NCBI GenBank assembly: GCA_025765595.1 | Contig: JAIVFH010000197.1 | Coordinates: forward strand, 1 to 52,932 | DNA length: 52,932 nt | Direction: 5' to 3' | Origin: Obelidium mucronatum | Taxonomy: Eukaryota > Chytridiomycota > Chytridiomycetes > Chytridiales > Chytriomycetaceae | Shown here: in pieces, positions 42,455 to 52,932 of the stretch | Numbering within the stretch: the stretch's first letter is position 1 | Layout of the letters: each line of letters opens with the position of its first letter | Made by a program: the position numbers and the translations under genes | The notes under the pieces: generated by a model | What the model was told of the DNA's origin: nothing | The model's input: only the letters and a program-made list of their open reading frames with translations | Databases searched by the model: none

Positions 42455-43342
42455 ATGTCTATTGGAGTTCCAGTCAAGGTAACAAAAAAAAACGCACACA
42501 CCTAACGCCAGCCCGCGATACTGACGTTTCCTTAACTGTTTTTTTTTCCTTCGTCCTTTCCTCCCGCTTCTGAATATGTGACTTTTGAAAGTTGCTTCAT
42601 GAGGCGATGGGCCACATTGTCACCCTCGAACTAAAAACTGGTGTTCTGTATCGGGGAACTCTTCTCGACACGGAAGACAACATGAATGTACAGCTCAAAA
42701 ACATTACAGTGACGCAACGAGATGGGAAAACGTCTGTGCTGGATCAGGTCTTTGTTCGAGGGTGCGTTGTCGTCGTTTTCCTTTGTACACTATTTTTTTT
42801 TGGCGCCCCATGCTTTGGCTGGAAGTCTGCTGGGACGGCGTTTTGCGAATAATATTGATTCGGTATGGATGGCTGGTTTTGGAAGAGACTGGAAGATGTT
42901 TGGCTTTGAAGACTGCGCAAAGCATTAATCCCCAATTGACAAGCGAAAGAGGACATTTACATCCAAAACAAACACACGTTTTACACGCCGAGTATTGAAA
43001 AGGGGAAATATGAAAAGAGATCTTGACCTTTTGGACAGAATGGGAGTGGGGAAAAAAAAAAGGAAACACGAAACACCAATCCAATCTTTTGTTACAGAGA
43101 AAACCAAAACTCGCCTATTAACTTAATTTTTTGCTTACAGATCGCAAGTTCGTTTCTTTGTGGTTCCTGATATGTTAAAGAATGCACCAATGTTCAGAAA
43201 AGTTGGACCTGGTGCAACAAAGGGAAGAGGTATTGGATTGGGAAGAGGAAAAGCAACGGTGGCACGAGCTCAGGCTGCACGAGGAAGGGGTGGCCGTGGT
43301 GGAAATATTCAAATGGCTGCTGGACGTGGAGGAAGGCTTTGA
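42455..43342 (+). CDS. SMD3: Small nuclear ribonucleoprotein SmD3
   Basis: Exons 42455-42478, 42592-42761 and 43141-43342 give 131 aa. The N-terminus [22 protein letters not shown], the Sm1 motif ([20 protein letters not shown]...DNMNVQL) and Sm2 ([17 protein letters not shown]) identify SmD3 rather than D1, D2 or Lsm4. The tail is RG-rich ([20 protein letters not shown]), a site of symmetric arginine methylation in the family. SmD3 is part of the heptameric Sm ring on U1, U2, U4 and U5 snRNAs. Exon 1 encodes only eight residues. Intron 2 is 379 nt, long for this window, with no recognisable content. Confidence 0.96.
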
Positions 43343-43634
43343 AAAAAAATGTTTAACATTCTGTGCTGTGTGCATACAGTTGTTATTTAGTTTACTCAAC
43401 TTCCCAAAATATATTATATATATGGTTTTGGTTTTGTTTTGGGTAGTTTTTTTTCTTTTTGAAACTGCTGTTGCAAATACACATTTGACAGAGAGAAAAT
43501 GCTTGACGCACGTGCAGAATGGGTCCGTGTAAACAGCCCCGTGCTTCTGTTGCAATTGTCAGTTCATAAGGATAATGTCGAGAGTGAAATATCTTTTTTT
43601 TTCCAACTTTCTTGGCGTTGGAAGTTGAATCATC

Positions 43635-46600
43635 ATGCCCAAGCCGTATACAGCGCCTGCGGTATCTCCGGAAACAACTGCGAACCCTGTTTCAATCATC
43701 ACTCTTGAATGTATGTGCTCTTCGAAGTCTACTTTTGGCACAGTCGTCTAATCAGGGAACTTGAAGGGCTTACTCGACTGTTCCGATATGGGTACAAAAA
43801 CACTCTCAAGCTAGAAGACTTATACCCACTGGCACCCCGATACAATGTCAGTAAGCTGGCAGATCAATTCGAAGTAAAGTGGAATCAGAGACTTGCAAAG
43901 TACCGCAAGGATACACAATTGTACGAGGAAGCTGTGGATCCGAAAGCTAAGCAACCACAGCAACCTTCTGCCGTCAGTGTTTTGATTGAAATGTTTGGCC
44001 GTGGATTCTTTCCAATTGGACTGGTGAGCTATTTGGGCTTGACTGTTAAATTGTGGCGTACTGGGGAGAAAGAAAAACTGACGATTCTTGATACCCAGCT
44101 GAGATTTACAGCGGACATGATGAATTGCGGATCTCCATTAGTTCTTCAAGTGCTTATCAAATATATTCAAGCTTCTGGCGGTCCAAACCCCCCACCGTTG
44201 TCACTGGGGTTTGTCTACGTAATTGCCCTTTTTGTCATGGGAATGGTTGGAAGCACATGCAATCAGTTCTACTTCTCACGAGCAAATGCGTATGGTATGT
44301 CAGCGCGTGGAACACTTACGGCTGCAATTTACAGAAAGTCGCTCCGTTTATCTGGAGCGTCGCGCCAAAAGTTTAACCCAGGCCATATCACGAATATTAT
44401 ATCTACTGGTTTGGAGCTTTTTTCGGACTGTTACTGTTTTTGTCTTACCTTTTCACCCCCTCAAAATCATTTAGATTTGATTCGTATGGATCTATTCATT
44501 ATGATGTTTCATTTTCAGTGGACATGCGTGGTCCAACTCATTGTTGTGATTTCACTGCTAATCCATGTGATTGGACTACCTGCTCTCGGTGGTCTTGCAC
44601 TCCTCGTTGCATTGGTTCCATTTCAAGTCTGGGTCATCAAACTGTTGGTTAACCTTCGGAAAGCAAACGCAAAAACAACAGATCAGAGAATCAGATTGAC
44701 AGCCGAAACTTTGAGTTCTATTCGTTTAATCAAGTTTTTCGCGTGAGTTTTTTTTTCCCTCCCATATTTATTCCAATAACAACTTTTCCAACTTATTATA
44801 TTTGTTCAGTTGGGAAGACTCGTTCTTGGAGCGAATCACTTCTTTTCGACTCAAGGAGCTTAAGGCTGTTGTTTCTGCAAACTTGGTTCGCGCTGTTACG
44901 AATGCATCGGGTTTCACTGTTCCAGTTTTGGCATCTGTTTTGACCTTCATGGTGTATGCAATCACAAATCCAGTGTTTGATCCAACCGTTGTGTTCACTG
45001 CTCTTGCTTTGTTCAACCAACTTCGACAACGTAAGAAGAAGAGTTTTTTTTAATCGGCTCCCTTTCTTTTTTTTCTTATTGTTATATAACCCCCCCAAAA
45101 ACTATACAGCACTTATGATTGTTCCTCAACTTCTTGGAACTTGGGCAGACGCACGTGTTGCCGTTGGAAGAATCCAAGCTCTTCTATTAAGTGAAGAATC
45201 TACATTCGAACCGACTCTGGACGAATCCGCTATCCCAGCTGTACAAGTAGCATTTGGAGACTTTGTCTGGGAATCAGCTGATTCAGAGTCAGATACTGGG
45301 CAATTTAAAGACAAGGACCCACTTTCTTTAGACGCGACGTTGCATGGTGTCAATATTAGTATTCCAGCGGGGTCTCTCGTCGCAATTGTGGGAGCTGTTG
45401 GAAGTGGGAAATCTTCCTTATTGAGTGCCATCTGTGGGCAATTGAAACCAGTGACCAACAAAGCGGCTGTAACCTTGAATGGGTCGGTTGGGTATGTTCC
45501 GCAGCAAGCTTGGATCATGAATGCATCGTTGAGGGATAATATATTGTTTGGGCTTCCGTTCGATCAGGAGAGATACAACCACGCTATTGAAGTCTGTGCA
45601 CTAAAGAGGGATTTGGAAGTGCTCAGCGGCGGCGACCAAGCCGAAATTGGCGAACGCGGTATTAATTTATCCGGCGGTCAAAAGCAGCGTGTTAGTTTAG
45701 CAAGATTGGTGTACTTTAGCAGCTCGATTGTCTTGTTGGATGATGTTTTGAGTGCTGTTGATGCTCATGTTGGAAAGCAGATCTTCAACGAATGTATTTG
45801 TGGGGCACTGAAAGAAAAGACTCGATTGCTGGTTACTCATCAGGTTTGCTTTGTTTTTTTAAGTTGTTTGGTGTGTAATTAGCTGAAATATGTTGTTTGT
45901 AGTTGCACTTTGTACCTCAAGCTGATTTTGTGATAACCATGAAAGATGGACGCGTATCTGAGCAGGGTACATATGCAGAGCTAATGGCAGCCAACGGAAG
46001 CTTTTCTGAACTAATGAAGAGCTATGGTGGAATTGTGGATGATGTGGACAGTGATCATAGTGAACGAGCAGAGGCTGTTGAGATTGTCAAAGTCGAAAAA
46101 CCCACGGTTGCAAATGCTAATAATTCAGGAAAAGATCTTGTCACTGCTGAAGACCGTGAAACTGGAACAGTCAAAGCATCCGTGTTTGTTTCTTTCACAA
46201 TCGCGATGGGAGGATGGCGAATTGTAGCAGCCCTGATTCTCTTGCTTTTCTTGTCTCAGGGTGCGAGAATTGCTACTGATTTATGGCTTGTGGATTGGTC
46301 AGATCATACTGTGCCTAATCTGACAGACTCTCAATATTCGTGGATCTTATTTGGGCTTGGGCTTTTTCAAGGAATCTCTCTTGTATCGTTTTGCATGCTT
46401 ATTGCATTTGGTGGAACAGCTGCTGCTCGGAATTTACACCAAGACGCGCTTCGGAGAATTATACATACGCCCTCCTCATTCTTCGACACGAACCCTCTAG
46501 GCCGTGTACTGAATAGATTCAGTCGTGATCAAGATATTATCGACAATACACTTCCAGATGCGATCCGAATGTTCTTTATCTCTTTCGGAATGGCGATATC

Positions 46601-48119
46601 TACTTTTGTCTTGGTGACGTATGCAACCAAAGGATGGTTTCTTATCGCCCTTGTTCCTCTGATGGGGATATATTACTGGCTTCAAGCAGTTTATCGGGCA
46701 ACGGCGCGAGAATTGAAGCGATTGGATGCTTTGACAAGATCTCCGCTATATTCACACATCAACGAAAGCATGAGTGGCGTCAGCACAATTCGCGCATACA
46801 GAGAACAATCACGGTTCTTGAAGAAAACAGATATGCTGATTGATCAAAACAATGTACCATACTATTTGCAACAGATTGGCGCGCGATGGTTGGGAATGCG
46901 ATTAGAATATATAGGAAATTTCCTGGTTTTGGCGACATCCGTCTTCGGCGTTAGTTCTAGGGTCAGAACTTCTTCTTCAGTTTACTCTTTATATGCGCTG
47001 ACAAGGTGATTATTGCAGAACTCCGTTTCTCCTGCACTGGTAGGGTTGGCGCTGTCCTATGTCCTCCAAACAACCGCTTTACTTCAAATGTGTATCCGGC
47101 AATACACTGACGCAGAAGTCCAACTTGTTGCAATTGAAAGGATGCATCATTATGCAACCAAAGTAGAAACCGAAGCGGTTGGTGTCATTGATGACAATCG
47201 CCCGCCAACACCATGGCCGAGTGAAGGAATAGTTGAATTCAAAAGCGTATCCATGAGATACCAGCCACATCTTCCTCTCGTATTAAAAGACGTCTCTCTC
47301 ATCACGAAGCGACACGAAAAGATTGGAGTTGTGGGACGGACTGGGAGTGGCAAGTCTTCATTGATGCTTTCTCTTTTCCGGATGGTAGAGCTTGCATCGG
47401 GCGAAATTATCATCGATGGAATACGGACGGGGTCTTTGGGGTTAAAGGATTTGCGGTCGCGTCTTTCTATTATCCCACAGGATCCTATTCTCTTTTCTGG
47501 AACGGTTCGCTTGAATTTGGATCCTTTTCAGGAGCATCAAGATCATGATTTGTGGAATGCTTTAGAGTCAAGTGGTTTGAAGGATGCGGTTTTGGCATTG
47601 GAAGGTGGTTTGGAAGGTGCCGTAAGCGCAGGCGGCGACAATTTGAGTGTAGGGCAGAGACAGTTGATGTGCCTTGCTCGAGCTATTTTGAGAAAGTCCG
47701 CAGTCGTTGTTCTTGATGAGTGGTGAGTTTTTCATAACAAGTCTCCAGAGTGAGGTCACTTTCTAACGCAGCCATCTTTGTTTACCAGTACTGCAAACGT
47801 GGACCTTGCTACTGATTTCCAAATTCAAAAAACTTTGAGGGAAACCATGAAGTATGCCACAATTTTCACGGTACACACTTTGCGATTCAATCAACTACGC
47901 GACTTCATTCTAAAACACGCTTTTTTGTAGATTGCACATCGATTGAATACAGTTATAGATGCAGACAGAATATTGGTTCTGGATAATGGAACTGTTGCTG
48001 AGTTCGATAGCCCAGCAGCACTGCTGAATCAGGAAGACAGTATATTCTCGTCGATGGTAAATGAAACGGGTACCCAGAATGCTGCTGCTTTGAGGATTCT
48101 CGCAAACAAGACTTCGTGA
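43635..48119 (+). CDS. ABCC (MRP-type) ABC transporter, short form
   Basis: Nine exons: 43635-43710, 43767-44408, 44475-44742, 44810-45030, 45110-45843, 45903-46961, 47019-47722, 47789-47870 and 47931-48119. They give 1,324 aa with all phases consistent. It is a full transporter TMD1-NBD1-TMD2-NBD2 without the extra N-terminal TMD0, as in ABCC4/5. The start has the ABCC signature [25 protein letters not shown]1: Walker [15 protein letters not shown], linker [13 protein letters not shown], Walker [15 protein letters not shown] (Asp in place of the catalytic Glu, usual for the degenerate ABCC site). NBD2: [39 protein letters not shown], then IAHRLNTV. Such pumps export conjugated organic anions at plasma or vacuolar membranes. 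Substrate unknown. Confidence 0.93.
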
Positions 48120-48246
48120 TCGAGGTTCTATACTTAAGAATAAAAACTTTCACCTACCCACTGTTTTTTGAGTTGCTGTATTGGGATATATCATTGCCCA
48201 CCCTGCTGGAGCTTGGAGAATTTTGGATTTTTTGGACTTGTGGGAA

Positions 48247-49682
48247 ATGGCGTCAACAGATCAATCTTCGTTTGCGTCCCAGTTTGCGACCCATCTGAGA
48301 GGTTTCACAGTTGGAGCGATCGCAGCTTGCTGTGCGTATTGACAATAACCCCATCTTTCCAAATTCAATGGCTCGCAAAGCGTCAAGTTTGATCTATGCT
48401 ATCTATGAACTCTACCCTGACATTGTTTTCATTCTGCTTAGGTGCCGTCACGATTACAAACCCAATGGAGGTAAGATATCACCCTCTTCGCATGTAGATC
48501 TCGATCGTAAACAGGTTTGCACAGGTGGTCAAGACGAGACTTCAACTGCAAGGAGAACTTGAAGCAAAGGCTGCATCTGGGGCTCCAATCAAAAGGCAGT
48601 ACAATGGCGCAATCAGCGCATTCATTAAAATCGGGCGAACTGAGGGACTCAAAGGAATCCAGAAGGGTCTTGCACCAGCGTACCTGTACCAAATCCTCAT
48701 GAATGGAACGAGATTGGGTTTTTACGAACCAATGAGGGACATTGTCATGGTATCGGTTGATACTCTCGCAGGAAAGGGTGTCGGTAGTACTGGAGTTGGA
48801 AAAGCGTTGTGTATGGTGTTTAGTGGTGCGGGATGTGGTATTCTTGGGGCTGCCATTGCATCTCCGTTATATTTGGTCAAGACAAGGTACTTTGAATTCT
48901 CGTTTTTCTACATTGATCTGGCTCTGATTGAAACCGCTAATATGGGTGATGTCATTCCAGAATGCAAAGTTACTCCCCCAATAACGCAGTTGGTTCTCAA
49001 CACTCATATGTACTCGGAGGATTAAGAAAGACTCTCATCCATATTTACAAAAATGAAGGAATTGCTGGATTGTGGCGTGGTGCTGATGCATCCATGTTAA
49101 GAACAGGTTGGTGGCATATTCTTGGAAGTCCCATAAAAAAGTCCCCGTCATAACCAATTTTCCATCAAAGGTGTCGGCTCAGCTGTTCAATTGTCGACGT
49201 ATGATGCCAGCAAACAAATCCTGTTGAAGTCTGGATACTTCTCCAAAGCGAATGGAAAGGATGGAGGAATTATTCTCCACTTTGCTGCAAGTGCATTTAC
49301 AAGTTTATTTGTTTGTATCGCCATGAATCCATTCGATGTCGTGAGCACCAGAATGTACAACCAGCATCGTGGAGCCAACGGAAAAGGAGCCTTGTACAAT
49401 TCCGCTTTTGACTGCATCGCGAAAACAATCAAGGCAGAAGGACCAAGCGCATTGTACAAGGGATTTTCAGCCCATTATTTGAGAATTGGGTTTGTTTTTT
49501 TCTGTTCTGCCAATGGCTTGAAACTAACCCTTTTTTCCCATTCCAGACCCCATACTATTTTGACTTTCGTTTTCCTGTATGTATTCATGTTATACGGTTA
49601 TCGTAAGGTTTTTCTGATTCCTTCTTCCTTGCGTTTAAATAGTGAACAAGTCAGAAAAGCAGCTGCAGTTTTATTAGATTGA
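48247..49682 (+). CDS. OAC1: Mitochondrial carrier of the oxaloacetate (Oac1 / SLC25A34-35) type
   Basis: Exons 48247-48331, 48442-48470, 48525-48886, 48961-49106, 49171-49489, 49547-49576 and 49643-49682 give 336 aa, all in phase. The three carrier signatures are TNPMEVVKTRLQLQGE, SPLYLVKTRMQ and MNPFDVVSTRMYNQ, each followed by the G-x-x-x-x-[YW]KG-type motif (GLKGIQKG, GIAGLWRG, GPSALYKG). NPMEVVKTRLQLQGEL in repeat 1 and RIGPHTILTFVFLEQVRK at the end are typical of the oxaloacetate carrier subgroup, which moves oxaloacetate, sulfate and related dicarboxylates across the inner membrane. The actual substrate needs transport data. Two exons are only 29 and 30 nt long. Confidence 0.88.
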
Positions 49683-49732
49683 TGAAAGGATTAAGCCAAT
49701 ATCGAGATTTCATTATTAAATATGCCTTTATT

Positions 49733-50069
49733 CTACTGCTTCATTGCGTCATCTTTCTTTGCAGACGTTTTCGAGAGTTCTTCACTGTTTGATGATGTCT
49801 AGTCAATACCCGTAGTTCAAGTCTCACCACTTCTCACCGCAGCTGCCGAGTAAAGTCATCTTCAATAGTGGCGTCATTGTCCCAGTCCTGCAGCCAAAGG
49901 TCCTTGTCGTCTACGTTACCCTGCTTGGGATCCCACTCTGCGAGTTTTATGTAAGGCCTTCAATACCTCCAGAGATCTGCGACAGACCTTCGGCTCCAAA
50001 GTCTTCAAATTCGTCGTCTTCTTCGAGAGGATTCAGCTGCGGTACAGCTGGTTGTTTGGTTGCATCCAT
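49733..50069 (-). CDS. SEM1: 26S proteasome lid subunit Sem1/DSS1
   Basis: A tiny spliced gene. Exons 50069-49988, 49937-49838 and 49784-49733 (minus strand) give 77 aa with matching phases. The protein has the two acidic/aromatic patches that define DSS1: NPLEEDDEFEDFGAEEWD and KDLWLQDWDNDATIEDDF, followed by the C-terminal helix TRQLREELSKTSAKKDD. In yeast and animals the protein is intrinsically disordered, binds proteasome lid subunits and ubiquitin through these patches, and also chaperones BRCA2-type and TREX-2 partners. The stop lies 51 bp beyond the convergent carrier gene's stop. All exons are shorter than 35 codons, so length-based gene finders may miss it. Confidence 0.9.
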
Positions 50070-50118
50070 CTTGATTTTTTCTAACAAATCAAACACCATC
50101 CCAGGTTCATACTTAATT

Positions 50119-51989
50119 TTATTGCTCGCGATTGCGACGTGTCAACAGTAATGGAACAGGGCTCTTACTTAGCCCATAATCTAATTCAATACCCTTCATT
50201 GAAATGTCTCGGAGCACGGGGCCAACATGATTATCCCCCCAAGTCAAGTCGTAATTAGAAACAATACTCAAAATAGTGAGCTTTAAAAGCGCAAGCGCCA
50301 AAAATCTACCTGGGCAAATCGTGCTAAGAAAAAAGGGGCAGAGTAAGACAACATAAAACCATAAAAAAAAAAAAAAAAACGCACATCCCGCCCCCGAAAA
50401 ACGAGAAATCAGTCCCGGCATCAACCCCAGCTTCGATTTTTTCTTGAACCAACTCCTCAAACGTACGAGAATCTTGGATCGTCGTAAGGTTGTGTCCCTT
50501 GTTGCCAAGGAGATAAACAAAAGATCCAGCAGGAACCGTGATATTGCTGTCAGGAACAGCCCAGTCTTTACTTGCGAATCTTAAAGTTTCAACTATATGT
50601 ACAGAACGAAAGTTAGAGTCCGCGATTGAACGTTTGTCAAGGAATTTTCTACCCAAAGGCGCGTTCCGTTCCAAACTTAGCACAACAAATGCATTCAAAG
50701 TTTGAAATTTTGCTAACTGGCTTCGACGAAGGTCGTGAAGAGCGATTCCTGATTCCCTGAACTCTTCGTTGATCTTCTTCGCCAAATTTGGATTGTTGGC
50801 GAGATCGGCCAGCAAAAGTTCAAGAGCGTGAGTCTGAATATGTTTTTTTGCGAATATTTCAGTCATCAGTTCGTAGAATAATGAGTAACTCAACGGTATT
50901 CGATGTAATGGCGAAACCAGTTGAAAGCATATACGTGAAAACTTCATCGACTTTCACGTCTGGGCGTGCCATCAATTCGCTTGAAATGAAACAAGATGCG
51001 AACGAGTCCTGAAAAGGCGCAAGGTTATCAATGTTCGTCTCATTTCCAAACAGTATCAAGCAACACAAACATCCAAAGCCGTTCCCTTTCTAGCAGAATC
51101 GAGCCTTCCAAGAATATCATCACGGAGTTCCAGTTCGAACTCTTTCTTGAGCCCAAGAACACCAGATTGCCAAATATACACGTCGAATAACCATTTTGGC
51201 AGATACATGGACAAGGTCAAACACTCCAGACCCACAGTCGAAACTTTTGTCAAAACAGCCAGCAATACTGAGTTTCCAGTGTATTTTCTTCCCAGAAGCA
51301 TTCTGATGAGGGCTTCTTGGATAATCGAGTTTGCAAGTCTCTTTGGATTGATAGGCACCCCAGATGCAGCTCCCAAGCTGTCATCAATTGAGGGAGTGAC
51401 CCAACAAAGTTGAGCATCGAGAGCGCCGCTCTTGACCATACGACGAACCATGGCGGCTGAATTGTGTATGCTATATGATCTTCGAGGACCATACAAGAAT
51501 ATAGAAATTGGCAAGATTTTCTCGCTGGCGGTTCGAAACGAAAGACTTGAGTTCTATGAGTTCGTGGATCAGGAAACAACGTGTGATCTCCACAACACGA
51601 TTCCATACCGTCAGATAGTCCGCTGTTAGAGTATCACGAGTGCCATCTTTAGCTCCAGCAACAAGAGTCATTTTCGACCCAAGGATGTCTAGCGTGAAGA
51701 CCCTGCCTAATTGTTCAACTGTTTTGGCAAAGAAGTGTCTTGGATCGCCGTTGACATCCACGGCATTTCGCAGAAAGCGGTATCTGTGGGTAAGTAGTGC
51801 ATGCTAACGGTCAACGAGCTGGAAGATGTAGAACCAAACTCAAAGTGGACATACATTGGCTGGAACTGGAGGGGGTATAACGATATGGTTGGACGGGATT
51901 TTGAGCAGCCGTGTGATCAGCGTCGAAAGTAGAAGTGCCGCAGCGGTAGTTCCTATAATCGCGGCCAAGGAAATGGCTATGAGGTGCAT
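50119..51989 (-). CDS. Cytochrome P450, membrane-anchored
   Basis: Exons (minus strand) 51989-51855, 51783-51609, 51553-51071, 51008-50895, 50833-50653, 50592-50385 and 50323-50119 give about 500 aa. The N-terminus is a membrane anchor (MHLIAISLAAIIGTTAAALLL) followed by a proline-rich hinge (IPPPVPAN). Conserved P450 elements: an I-helix-like segment (FAITSNTTHALELLLADLANN), the K-helix ExxR as ETLRFASKDW, and the heme loop FFGGGITICPGRFLALA, with the Cys ligand supplied after an intron that splits the loop. The heme loop has Thr where many P450s have Arg, as in CYP7/8/51-like groups. A monooxygenase role on a lipid or xenobiotic is likely; substrate unknown. Exons 1 and 2 do not join in phase (one base off), so the first exon boundary is doubtful or the sequence has an indel. 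A decayed copy follows upstream. Confidence 0.82.
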
Positions 51990-52171
51990 CTAACAAAGGA
52001 AAACTTGGCAATCAAATTTAATCTCAAATTCAACTTATTTTTCCGCTCTGTTGCACATATCTTGGCGGATTGCGCCATGAGACGAGGTGTTCATTCAAAA
52101 CCCATATTTTTTATTGTATACTTCAAAAAAAGGATTGAAAGTGGCAAATATCGATAGCTCGATGCGTTTTC

Positions 52172-52932
52172 TTATTGCTCACGATCGCGTCGGATCAACA
52201 CTAATGGAACAGGGCTCCTTGTCTTTCCCATAATCCAAATCAATACCTTTCATTGTAATAGCTTGGGGCACAGGACCATCTTGACCATCACCCCACGACA
52301 CGTCATACTCAGAAACGATGCTAAGAATCGTGAGTTTAAAAAGTGCAATCGCCAAAAATCTGCCAGGACACAGTGTGCTTGACGAAGAATATATACCAGA
52401 TTAGAAATCTAAACGGAAAATAATGGAAACTCACTTTCCGCCGCCGAAAAACGAGAAATCAGTCTCGGCATCACCTCCCGCGTCGACTTTTTCTTGCACC
52501 AACTCCTCAAGAGTCCGAGACTCTTGGATCGTGTTAAGTTATGAGCCTTGTTGCCAAGAAGATACACAAATGATCCAGCTGGAACGGTTAAGTTGCTGTC
52601 AGGAACATTCCAGTCTTTAACTGCAAATCGGATTGTTGAAACTATAGAGTGCCGAAAAAAAAGCCAAGTTAGCTCGATTCGAAAAGTCGTGTAGAAAGTA
52701 AATTAACTCAGGGAGGCGCTCGTTCCAGACACAACTCCACAAATGCATTCAAAGTTTTAAGTTTTGATAAATGAGTTCGGCGGAGATCAGGTAAAGCGAT
52801 TCCTGATTCCTTAAATTCTTGGTTTATCTTCTTTGCCAAATTTGGATTGTTGGCAAGATCAGCCAGCATAATTCAAGTTATGATTCTGAACATATTTTTT
52901 TTCAATGAGAACATTCAGGTCGTAGTAGCGAT
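52172..52932 (-). pseudogene. Decayed tandem copy of the cytochrome P450 gene (3' part, cut by window end)
   Basis: This region aligns with 50119-50870 of the preceding P450 gene from the C-terminal tail back past the K-helix, in the same orientation and order. It keeps the heme-loop block (FFGGG..., then VCPGRFLAIALFKLTILSIV), the intron inside the heme loop with new donor and acceptor sequence, and VPAGSFVYLLGNK. Relative to the intact copy, one base is missing in the stretch after LGNKAHN, and one is extra near the C-terminus after LDYGKD, so each shifts the frame. A splice donor after the ERAPP segment has also changed to CTGA|GTTAAT. Divergence is visible throughout, so this is not an assembly duplicate. 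The upstream half lies outside the window. Confidence 0.75.

Noticed and set aside
50643..50700. ERNAPL taken as the P450 K-helix ExxR with the Glu missing
   Set aside because: After splicing 50652-50593, ETLR follows directly and is the proper ExxR, so the enzyme is not lacking it.

Overview
The window looks like nuclear DNA of an early-diverging, zoosporic-type fungus; a chytrid is my best guess. Most genes carry several short introns (mostly about 50-80 nt, GT...AG, often with a CTAAC/CTAAT-like branch site). The gene set mixes fungal families (Rrg7-like, Trm3, an Oac1-like carrier, a Clr2-like silencing domain) with ones typical of flagellated or early lineages (fidgetin-like 1, a Crinkler-type effector-like protein, a chromodomain Ty3 element). 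I chose all exon boundaries by eye from splice signals and frame continuity, and checked frame arithmetic gene by gene.

Layout. 1-1766 (-): broken condensation/alcohol-acetyltransferase-like gene, cut by the window edge. 2236-3180 (+): ankyrin protein. 3241-7279 (+): 2-oxoglutarate dehydrogenase E1 with a palindromic minisatellite in intron 2. 8488-10243 (+): Clr2-domain protein with a PARP-like zinc finger. 10402-16790: full-length Ty3/chromovirus-type retrotransposon with identical 109-bp LTRs and a 5-bp target duplication, coding-defective by one stop and frame breaks. 18144-19511 (+): wax-synthase-like MBOAT acyltransferase. 19770-20426 (+): mitochondrial-type unknown. 20683-25076 (-): polyproline protein whose proline tracts sit on micro-exons. 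25208-26999 (-): Rab GDI. 27578-30654 (+): fidgetin-like AAA ATPase. 30762-32032 (-): Crinkler-type protein with a degenerate HNH-like end. 32356-37729 (-): TARBP1/Trm3 tRNA methyltransferase, starting 38 bp from a divergent unknown gene (37768-38864, +). 38943-39978 (-): mitochondrial ribosomal protein uS10m. 40101-40814 (-): Rrg7-like nuclease fold. 41112-42268 (+): four-helix membrane protein whose first exon is only the ATG. 42455-43342 (+): SmD3. 43635-48119 (+): ABCC transporter. 48247-49682 (+): mitochondrial oxaloacetate-type carrier. 49733-50069 (-): Sem1/DSS1. 50119-51989 (-): cytochrome P450, followed by a decayed tandem copy running off the window.

The genes are mainly unrelated housekeeping functions: TCA cycle, mitochondrial translation and transport, splicing, proteasome, Rab recycling, tRNA modification. 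There is no operon-like logic. The accessory material is the acyltransferase remnant, the retroelement, the Crinkler-type gene and the P450 pair. The best leads are the Crinkler/HNH-like protein, the Clr2 plus PARP-finger architecture, the intronic palindromic repeats, and unusual exon structures (26- and 31-nt introns, an ATG-only exon, proline micro-exons).
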